In this document: positions 1-6,201 of the stretch, one piece after another
Numbering within the stretch: the stretch's first letter is position 1
Layout: every line of letters begins with the position of its first letter
Assembly (NCBI RefSeq): GCF_000613305.1
Contig: NZ_BAIO01000115.1
Location: 1 to 6,201 of the forward strand
Length of the DNA stretch: 6,201 nt
Direction: 5' to 3'
DNA from: Komagataeibacter kakiaceti JCM 25156
GTDB taxonomy: Bacteria > Pseudomonadota > Alphaproteobacteria > Acetobacterales > Acetobacteraceae
Translations under genes and position numbers: made by a program
The notes under the pieces: generated by a model
Told to the model about the DNA's origin: nothing
Seen by the model: only the letters and a program-made list of their open reading frames with translations
The model's database searches: none

Positions 1-2084
1 CCCAGATCCAGGGCCTCGAGCCTGCGGATCTCGTCACGCAGGCGGGCGGCGGTCTCGAATTCCAGTTCGGCCGAGGCCTCGCGCATCTTCTTTTCCAGAT
101 CCGCGATGGCGGCCTTGTAATCCTTGCCGACCATTTCACGCACGCTGCCATCCGCCGTGGGGGCCACGGTGACGTAATCCTGCTCGAACACCGAGGAAAT
201 CACATCCCCGATCTGCTTGCGCACCGATTGCGGGGTAATGCCGTGCTCGGTGTTCCACAGGCTCTGCTTTTCGCGCCTGCGGGCCGTCTCCTCAATGGCG
301 TAGCGCAGGCTGTCGGTCATCCTGTCGGCATAGAGCAGCACGCGGCCATCCACGTTACGCGCCGCGCGCCCGATGGTCTGGATGAGCGAGGTGCGCGAAC
401 GCAGGAAACCTTCCTTGTCCGCATCGAGAATGGCGACGAGGGAACATTCGGGAATATCCAGCCCCTCCCGCAGCAGGTTGATGCCGATCAGCACATCGAA
501 CGCGCCCAGCCGCAGGTCGCGGATGATCTCGATGCGCTCCAGCGTGTCCACATCCGAATGCAGGTAGCGCACGCGAATCCCCGCCTCGTTCATGTATTCG
601 GTCAGGTCCTCGGCCATGCGCTTGGTCAGGGTTGTGACCAGCACGCGCCCGCCATCGGCAATGGTCTGGCGGCATTCGGCCAGCAGGTCATCGACCTGAT
701 GCTCCACGGGGCGGACGATGGTGACAGGATCGATCAGCCCTGTGGGGCGGATGACCTGCTCGGCGAACACGCCGTCCGTGCGCCGCATTTCCCACGGGCC
801 GGGGGTGGCGCTGACGAATACGGTCTGCGGGCGGTAGGAATCCCATTCGGCAAAGGTGAGCGGCCGGTTGTCGAGGCAGGACGGCAGGCGGAAGCCGAAT
901 TCCGCCAGCACCGACTTGCGCGCATGGTCCCCGCGCTCCATGCCCCCGATCTGCGGCACGGTCACATGGCTTTCATCCACGATCAGCAGCGCATCCTCGG
1001 GCAGGTATTCAAACAGGGTGGGCGGCGGCTCGCCCGGCGCGCGGCCGGACAGGTAGCGTGAATAGTTCTCGATCCCCTTGCACACCCCGGTGGTCTCGAT
1101 CATTTCCAGGTCGAACGTGGTGCGCTGCCGCAGGCGTTCGGCCTCCAGCAGCTTGCCTTCGGCGGTGAAGGTGGCCAGCATGTCGCGCAGTTCCTGCTTG
1201 ATGCCACCCATCGCCTGCGTAAGCGTGGGACGCGGCGTGACGTAATGGCTGTTGGCGTAGATGCTGATGGCTTCCAGATCGCCCGTCTTCTCCCCCGTCA
1301 GCGGGTCGAATTCGGTAATTTCGTCAATCTCGTCACCAAACAGGGTGATGCGCCATGCCCGGTCCTCGTTCTGGACGGGGAAGACGTCTATCGTCTCGCC
1401 CCGCACGCGGAAGGTGCCGCGCTGGAATGCCGCGTCATTGCGGCGGTACTGCAGTTCGACCAGCCCCTTTATCAGCCGGTCGCGGTCGATCTCGCCACCG
1501 CTTTCAAGCTTGACCACCATGCGCGAATAGGTCTCGACCGAGCCGATACCGTAAATGCACGAAACCGAGGCCACGATGATGACATCGTTACGCTCCAGCA
1601 GCGCCTGCGTGGCGGCATGGCGCATGCGGTCGATCTGTTCGTTTATCTGGCTGTCTTTTTCGATATACGTATCCGACCGGGGCACGTAGGCCTCCGGCTG
1701 GTAGTAATCGTAATAACTGACAAAATACTCGACCGCGTTATCGGGAAAGAACTGCTTCATTTCCGCGTAAAGCTGGGCGGCCAGCGTCTTGTTGGGCGCC
1801 AGGATCAGGGTGGGCTTCTGCGTGGCCTCGATGATCTTGGCCATGGTGAAGGTCTTGCCCGACCCCGTAACGCCCAGCAGGACCTGATCGCGCTCCCCTT
1901 CCCCCACGCCCCGGACCAGTTCGGCAATGGCCGTGGGCTGGTCGCCCGCGGGTTCGTAGGGGGAAGTGACACGGAATGTGTTTGTCTTGGGCTTTGCCGC
2001 CTGACGTTCCGGCTGGAACAGGACGGGCCTGTCCGCCGGGTCGATGTCGGTGGTCTTTTTCTTCCTGCGGGGTGCTGTCGCCAT
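1..2084 (-). CDS. uvrB: UvrABC excinuclease subunit B, 3' end cut by the window
   Basis: UvrB is the damage-verifying helicase-like subunit of cytoplasmic nucleotide excision repair. It is loaded by UvrA and then recruits UvrC for incision. The minus-strand frame is open from ATG 2084 to the window edge, giving about 694 residues. E. coli UvrB has 673, so only a short tail is missing. In order I read: Walker A GVTGSGKT at residues 71-78; the DNA-binding beta-hairpin at about 124-146 ([12 protein letters not shown]...IEKDS); the Walker B-like box DESH at 370-373 (bases 966-977); helicase C-terminal motifs [21 protein letters not shown] and QTIGRAARN; and a C-terminal UVR motif at about 652-692 ([12 protein letters not shown]), which contacts UvrC. 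All key motifs look intact. ATG 2084 is chosen because it opens a typical lysine-rich leader, but no clear Shine-Dalgarno precedes it. The start lies two bases beyond the stop of the upstream kinase frame, so co-transcription is likely. I found no alphaproteobacterial LexA box (GTTC-N7-GTTC) just upstream. Confidence 0.97.
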   Translation of the reverse strand, partial: MATAPRRKKKTTDIDPADRPVLFQPERQAAKPKTNTFRVTSPYEPAGDQPTAIAELVRGVGEGERDQVLLGVTGSGKTFTMAKIIEATQKPTLILAPNKTLAAQLYAEMKQFFPDNAVEYFVSYYDYYQPEAYVPRSDTYIEKDSQINEQIDRMRHAATQALLERNDVIIVASVSCIYGIGSVETYSRMVVKLESGGEIDRDRLIKGLVELQYRRNDAAFQRGTFRVRGETIDVFPVQNEDRAWRITLFGDEIDEITEFDPLTGEKTGDLEAISIYANSHYVTPRPTLTQAMGGIKQELRDMLATFTAEGKLLEAERLRQRTTFDLEMIETTGVCKGIENYSRYLSGRAPGEPPPTLFEYLPEDALLIVDESHVTVPQIGGMERGDHARKSVLAEFGFRLPSCLDNRPLTFAEWDSYRPQTVFVSATPGPWEMRRTDGVFAEQVIRPTGLIDPVTIVRPVEHQVDDLLAECRQTIADGGRVLVTTLTKRMAEDLTEYMNEAGIRVRYLHSDVDTLERIEIIRDLRLGAFDVLIGINLLREGLDIPECSLVAILDADKEGFLRSRTSLIQTIGRAARNVDGRVLLYADRMTDSLRYAIEETARRREKQSLWNTEHGITPQSVRKQIGDVISSVFEQDYVTVAPTADGSVREMVGKDYKAAIADLEKKMREASAELEFETAARLRDEIRRLEALDL

Positions 2085-2086
2085 GA

Positions 2087-3544
2087 CTAGGGAAAATGGG
2101 GACAAACCCGCCCCGGCGCAAGGGCCGCGTTCGGGTGGGACGTCCCCGCGTCCATCAGGCGTGGCGCCAAGCGGCGGGGGAACCCGGGCTTCGCGCAGGG
2201 CGGCGGCCTGACGCCGCGCAAGGCCGACTTCATCAAAATCGGCCGCCATTTCCTGAAACAGCCGGTGCCAGTTGACCTTCGCCCCCAGCCGCAGGAACAC
2301 GCTGCCCAGCCCCACGGCCGAACGGTCAACCAGCACGAATTCGCGCGGCGGCTGCACGCCGCCCGTAGCTTGAGCCCGGCATAGACACGCTCGGCCACGG
2401 CGCGGCCATATTGCGGGTCGTTATCTTCCTGAATGAAGCGCTCGCGGTCATCGAGCAGCGGGCCATAGATGAACCGCGCCCATTCATTGAGCACGCGCAT
2501 CGTATCGCGCGACATGTTGGTAAAGCCCCAGGCCTGATAGGCCTGATAGGCCAGATCCTCGTCATCCGTCTCGATGGCTTTGTGCAGGTCGATGATCCCC
2601 TGCACGAAACGGGAGGGGAAAATGCGGATGGCCCCGAAATCCAGCAGGTTGATGCCGTAATCGTCGCGCACGGTGAAGTTGCCCATGTGCGGGTCGCCAT
2701 GGATGACGCCGTACCGGTACAGCGGCACGTACCATGCCCGGAACAGGGCACGGGCCATGCGGTCGCGCGCCTCCTGCGATGGGTTGGTATCCAGCACCTT
2801 CTGGATTCCCCGCCCATTCACCCATTCCATGGTGAGCAGGCGCTGGGTACATAGCGAATCGATGGGGGCAGGCACCGTGACATCGGACTCACCAGCCAGC
2901 ATGAGGCGGTAGAGCCGCATATTCGCGGCCTCGCGCTGGTAGTCGAGTTCCTCGTACAGCCGGTCCTGCAGTTCATCGAGCACGTCGTCCTGCCGGATGG
3001 TGTTATCCAGCCGGTAGAACAGCCCGACCGCCATGCGGAACTGCTTGAGGTCGGATTCCACTGTCGAGCGCATGTCGGGATATTGCAGCTTGCACGCCAC
3101 CTCCCGCCCGTCGGGCAGGATGGCGCGATGGACCTGGCCCAGACTCGCGGCGGCCGAGGCCTCGCGGCTGAAGGCGCGGAAGTTGCGCTCCCAGTTCGGC
3201 CCCAGCTCGGCGGACATGCGGCGGCGCACGAAGTTCCAGCCCATGGCCGGCGCGTTGGCCTGAAGCTGGGCCAGTTCCTTGGCGTATTCCTCAGGCAGCG
3301 CGCCGGGAATGGTGGAGAGAAGCTGCGCGCCCTTCATGAGTGGCCCCTTGAGGCCGCCCAGCACGCTTTTCAGGTCTTCCGCATGGACATTCGGGTTGGA
3401 CCTGAAGCCCATCTTGTGGCCCGCGATCCGCGCGGCGATGCCGCCAACCGTGCCCGACGTACGCACCATGCGGCGGAATTCGCCAAACAGGCCCGTATTG
3501 TCGAGATTCCGTTCATCCGCCACGTCAGACACGCTCCAGCTCAT
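2087..3544 (-). CDS. AarF/ABC1/UbiB-family atypical kinase, frameshifted near the C-terminus
   Basis: This is an ABC1 (UbiB/COQ8) protein-kinase-like protein. The family is linked to ubiquinone synthesis and lipid handling, but the substrate here is unknown. From ATG 3544 I see: KGAQ at residues 71-74, the position of the family's KxGQ motif; the alanine-rich loop [10 protein letters not shown] at 130-139; the ATP-binding lysine in VACKLQYP (K152); EELDYQREA near 198; the catalytic loop HGDPHMGN at 282-289; and the metal-binding LDFG at 301-304. The kinase core is therefore complete. There are no C-terminal membrane helices like those of E. coli UbiB, so it is probably a soluble or peripheral member. 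After about residue 392 the frame turns into arginine/cysteine/tryptophan-rich sequence, while the next frame carries a family-like tail ([20 protein letters not shown], then NWHRLFQEM), so a base is missing near 2368. ATG 3544 overlaps the end of pepF by 20 bp. TTG 3547 and GTG 3523 are alternative starts, and GTG 3523 has a GGAG about 10 bases upstream. The family assignment is firm; whether the gene is truly broken is open. Confidence 0.88.
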   Translation of the reverse strand: MSWSVSDVADERNLDNTGLFGEFRRMVRTSGTVGGIAARIAGHKMGFRSNPNVHAEDLKSVLGGLKGPLMKGAQLLSTIPGALPEEYAKELAQLQANAPAMGWNFVRRRMSAELGPNWERNFRAFSREASAAASLGQVHRAILPDGREVACKLQYPDMRSTVESDLKQFRMAVGLFYRLDNTIRQDDVLDELQDRLYEELDYQREAANMRLYRLMLAGESDVTVPAPIDSLCTQRLLTMEWVNGRGIQKVLDTNPSQEARDRMARALFRAWYVPLYRYGVIHGDPHMGNFTVRDDYGINLLDFGAIRIFPSRFVQGIIDLHKAIETDDEDLAYQAYQAWGFTNMSRDTMRVLNEWARFIYGPLLDDRERFIQEDNDPQYGRAVAERVYAGLKLRAACSRRANSCWLTVRPWGWAACSCGWGRRSTGTGCFRKWRPILMKSALRGVRPPPCAKPGFPRRLAPRLMDAGTSHPNAALAPGRVCPHFP

Positions 3545-5374
3545 CAATAAATCCGGCGATCACGTCCAGCCCCTTCTGCCAGAAGCCCGGATCCGCCGCA
3601 TCCAGCCCGAAGGGGGCGAGCAGTTCACGGTGCCGCCTGGTCCCGCCGGCCTTCAGCATATCAAGGTACTTGTCCTGAAAACCGGGATGCCCGGACCGGA
3701 ACACCCCGTATAGCGCGTTTACCAGACAATCACCAAAAGCGTAGGCATAGACATAGAACGGCGAATGGATGAAGTGCGGGATATAGGTCCAGTACGCATC
3801 GTAATCCGGCGTGAAACTGAAGGCCGGGCCAAGGCTTTCCACCTGTGTCTGCCGCCAGATTTCGCCAATGCGCGCGGGCAGCAGTTCGCCCCTGCGGCGC
3901 TCGTCATGCACCAGTGTCTCGAAACGGTAGAAGGCGATCTGGCGCACCACGGTGTTGAGCATGTCCTCCACCTTGGCCGCGAGCATGAGCCTGCGGCGCG
4001 CGGGATCGGCCTGCGCGTCCAGCATGGCGCGAAAGGTCAGCATCTCGCCAAACACACTGGCGGTCTCGGCCAGTGTCAGCGGCGTGTTGGACATGAGATA
4101 ACCCTGCCTGCCCGCCAGAACCTGATGCACGCCATGGCCCAGTTCATGCGCCAGCGTCATGACATCGCGCGTGCGGCCACGGTAATTGAGCAGGAGGTAC
4201 GGATGCGCGGACGGCACGGTCGGGTGCGCGAACGCGCCCGACGCCTTGCCGGGCACGGGCGGGGCGTCGATCCACGCATGGTCGAAAAACTGCCGGGCCA
4301 CCTGCCCCATGCGGGGGTCGAATCCTTCATACGCCGTCATGACCTGCTCGGTCGCCTGCCGCCATGAAATCAGCGGCTCATCCTGCGTGGTCAGCGGGGC
4401 GTTGCGGTCCCAGTATTCCAGCTTTTCCAGCCCGAGCCACTTCGCCTTGAGCGCGTAATAGCGGTGGGACAGGCGGGGATAGGCCTCGGTCACGGCCTGC
4501 ACCAGCGCATCAACCACCTCATCCTCGACCATGTTGGCGCAGTTGCGTGCCGAGGTCGGGCGCGGATAATGGCGCAGCCGTCCACGATCGCCTTATCCTT
4601 CGCCAGCGTGTTCGTGATCAGCGAGAACAGCTTCACATTGCGCCCCAGCACATCGCCAATGGCGTGGGCGGCGGCCTCGCGCCGGGTGCGGTCGGGGCTG
4701 GACATGACATCCAGCGCGCTGCCCAGCGTGACCTCCTCGCCCCCCAGCCGCACCCGCAGGTCGGCCATCGTCTCGTCAAACAGGCGGTTCCATGCCGCAG
4801 CCCCCGTGACCGATTTCTCGTGCAGGACGGCCTCGACCTCATCGGAAAGCTGATAGGGCCGGAAAACCCGCAGGTCGCGCAGGAACGGCTCCCAATGCGC
4901 AAGGGCCGCATCCTTCATCTGGGTGGCCAGCACATCATCGGGGATGCGGTTGATTTCCAGCGTGAAGAACAGCAGATGCGTGGAAATGGCCGTCAGCCGT
5001 TCATTGATCGACTGCGCGAAACGCCCCACGCCCGAATCCGATGTATTGGCCGCGAACAGAAGCTGGGCATAGGATCCGGCCCGGCCCAGCACCTCGTCAA
5101 TGCGCTGGTATTCGGCAATGGCCTGCGCCAGTTCATCGCCCTTCAGGCCCGCCAGACGCCCCTGCCACGCGCGGGAGAAGGCCTGCGCGTCCTCATCCGC
5201 CTGATCGAGATCGGTGGCCAGAACAGGGGAATCCGGGCTGGCATACAGATCCGACAGATCCCAGCGCGGCAGCCCAGCGAGACCGGGCCCGCCCGAAGTC
5301 TGGCCCGCTTCCTCCCGCACGGTGGAGACAGCGGCGGCACCCGCCACGGAAGCCGAAAAATTCGCTTTGGACAT
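3525..5374 (-). pseudogene. pepF: M3-family oligoendopeptidase F (zinc metallopeptidase), split by a frameshift
   Basis: PepF-type M3 enzymes are cytoplasmic zinc peptidases that cut short peptides in intracellular peptide turnover. The gene reads in two frames: bases 5374 to about 4579 (N-terminal helical part, including WDLSDLY and NTLAKDKAIVDG) and about 4577 to 3525 (catalytic part, including VEDEVVDALVQAV). One missing base near 4578 explains the break. Repaired, the protein would be about 616 residues, normal for the family. In the repaired numbering the zinc site HELGH is at 410-414 (bases 4134-4148), the third zinc ligand is the Glu of ETASVFGEML at about 437, and the late substrate-binding stretch HFIHSPFYVYAYAFGD is present, so the active site is intact. 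There is no signal peptide. I chose ATG 5374 (MSKANF) over ATG 5392 and GTG 5419; none has a strong ribosome-binding site. An internal ATG at 4532 could only yield a C-terminal fragment of 335 residues. As written, the N-terminal frame ends at 4490 without the zinc site. A sequencing error is possible, in which case this is a normal gene. Confidence 0.92.
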
Positions 5375-5499
5375 TGATCGAGCACCACCCATCAGATCGG
5401 GCGGAACCTGCGCATCCACACCGGCCCCGCGATTCTCATTGCCACAAATCTAGTGCGTCATGGCGTGGCGTGCGACCCCACGGGACCAGATTCCGCCCC

Positions 5500-5536
5500 A
5501 AAAACAGACGGAGCCGGACATTGCTGCCCGGCTCCG
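5500..5536 (-). terminator. Intrinsic (Rho-independent) terminator of gltB
   Basis: On the minus strand a perfect 9-bp GC-rich stem (CGGAGCCGG pairing with CCGGCTCCG, bases 5528-5536 and 5509-5517) with a 10-base loop is followed by TCTGTTTTTG, a U-rich tract. It sits about 35 bases after the gltB stop codon and faces the right way to end gltB transcription. The T tract exists only on this strand, so it is not bidirectional. The remaining stretch, 5375-5499, should hold the pepF promoter, but I see no convincing -35/-10 pair in it. Confidence 0.87.
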
Positions 5537-5570
5537 CCATCATTTATCGGGGTGGGAACTCACGCCCGTA

Positions 5571-6201
5571 TCATGCGCCCTGCGCCAGGGCCGGGGCTTC
5601 GAAGCCAATGACACGCGCATATTCCGTCGGCACCACCTGCCAGAAACGCGGCAGGGTCCGATCCCAGTTATGCAGCAGGAGTTCGGCGTAACGGCTGCCG
5701 GTCTCGCGCGCATGGGTCTCGACCTGTTCACGCAGCACCGCTTCCCATTTCGGATCCTGCACGCGGCACCACATGACCGTATCGGGGTTCACGCGCTCGG
5801 CAAACGTGCCGCTGGCGTCATAGACGAACGCCATGCCGCCGGTGAAGCCCGCGCCGAAATTGTCGCCAATCTCGCCCAGGATCACCACCAGCCCGCCGGT
5901 CATGTATTCACACCCGTTCGAGCCACAGCCCTCGACCACGGCAGTCGCGCCCGAGTTGCGCACCGCGAAGCGTTCACCCGCCTGCCCCGCCGCGTACAGC
6001 GCGCCAGCGGTCGCGCCATACAGCACCGTGTTGCCGATGATCGCGTTCTCGTTCGAAACCAGGCTGGAGGAAGGCGAGGACCGCACCACGATGGTCGCCC
6101 CCGAAAGCCCCTTGCCCACGTAATCGTTCGCATCGCCCAGCACTTCAAGCTTCAGGCCCTGCACCGCGAACGCGCCCAGCGACTGCCCGGCCGAGCCACG
6201 G
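5571..6201 (-). CDS. gltB: Glutamate synthase (NADPH) large subunit, C-terminal part, 5' end outside the window
   Basis: GltB is the alpha subunit of glutamate synthase, which converts glutamine plus 2-oxoglutarate to two glutamates in cytoplasmic ammonia assimilation, working with the NADPH-oxidising subunit GltD. Only the last 209 or so residues are here, out of about 1,500 in the family. They form the C-terminal beta-helix (GXGXG/GlxB) domain, with its characteristic glycine-patterned repeats: RGSAGQSLGAF at the window edge, GDANDYVGKGLSGATIVV, GNTVLYGATAGALYAAGQAGERFAVRNSG split over two turns, then CEYMTGGLVVILGEIGDNFGAGFTGG in the following turns. A helical tail ends in EYARVIGFEAPALAQGA. 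The frame is open to the right edge and stops at TGA 5573-5571. This end looks undamaged. No gltD lies downstream; a terminator follows at once, so gltD must be upstream or elsewhere. The FMN and amidotransferase domains are outside the window and cannot be judged. Confidence 0.96.
   Translation of the reverse strand, partial: RGSAGQSLGAFAVQGLKLEVLGDANDYVGKGLSGATIVVRSSPSSSLVSNENAIIGNTVLYGATAGALYAAGQAGERFAVRNSGATAVVEGCGSNGCEYMTGGLVVILGEIGDNFGAGFTGGMAFVYDASGTFAERVNPDTVMWCRVQDPKWEAVLREQVETHARETGSRYAELLLHNWDRTLPRFWQVVPTEYARVIGFEAPALAQGA

Noticed and set aside
228..1061. Long plus-strand open frame of 277 codons opposite uvrB
   Set aside because: It lies antisense to well-conserved UvrB motifs, has no recognisable domain, and is the usual GC-rich mirror frame. 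The same applies to 1245-2090.
2137..2146. 10-base palindrome GGGACGTCCC in front of uvrB
   Set aside because: Short GC palindromes are common at this base composition. There is no U tract to make it a terminator, and I recognise no operator with this sequence.
2085..2400. Possible SOS (LexA) box controlling uvrB
   Set aside because: I looked for GTTC-N7-GTTC and its reverse complement upstream of the uvrB start and found only single half-sites without a partner at the right spacing.
2528..2552. Tandem 9-base repeat (GCCTGATAG twice) within the kinase gene
   Set aside because: It encodes AYQAYQAW, a natural alanine/tyrosine repetition in a helical part of the family. Two copies in frame do not indicate a repeat element.
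4547..5377. Plus-strand open frames opposite pepF and the kinase gene (4547-5377, 3765-4367, 3083-3550, 2411-2854)
   Set aside because: Their composition is rich in His, Arg and Gln in the pattern expected from the reverse complement of a GC-rich gene. I see no domain and no ribosome-binding evidence.
5375..5499. Candidate promoter for pepF around TAGATT (about 5447-5452)
   Set aside because: There is no matching -35 element at the usual spacing. It is too weak to list as a feature, although a promoter somewhere here is likely.

Overview
This is a GC-rich window in which every supported gene lies on the minus strand. In transcription order (right to left) it holds the 3' end of gltB (glutamate synthase large subunit), a strong intrinsic terminator, a frameshifted M3-family oligoendopeptidase F gene (pepF), a frameshifted AarF/ABC1/UbiB-type kinase gene, and an almost complete uvrB (excinuclease ABC subunit B) that runs off the left edge. 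The base composition and the style of the proteins suggest an alphaproteobacterium, plausibly of the acetic acid bacteria (Acetobacteraceae: Komagataeibacter, Gluconacetobacter or a relative). That placement is inferred from memory of protein families, not from a search.

Layout: 5571-6201 is the C-terminal end of GltB. From 5374 to 5571 is a roughly 200-bp gap with a textbook terminator at 5500-5536, so gltB is insulated from what follows. The pepF gene fills 3525-5374, the kinase gene starts inside the last codons of pepF, and uvrB starts two bases after the stop of the kinase frame as it stands. The last three genes are therefore packed like an operon, although they have no obvious shared pathway (peptide turnover, an atypical kinase family linked to quinone and lipid metabolism, and nucleotide excision repair).

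The window contains no new type of system that I can see. Its notable feature is damage. pepF is split by one missing base near 4578, upstream of its zinc-binding active site. The kinase gene loses its family-like C-terminus through one missing base near 2368, next to a GC-only hairpin. If that base is restored, the frame has no stop before uvrB and runs in phase into it, which suggests a second lesion near the 3' end of the kinase gene. All the shifts have the same sign (one base missing). That fits either systematic base loss in the sequence or early pseudogene decay. The sequence alone cannot decide between the two, but two neighbouring housekeeping-type genes broken in the same way makes sequence error the likelier reading.
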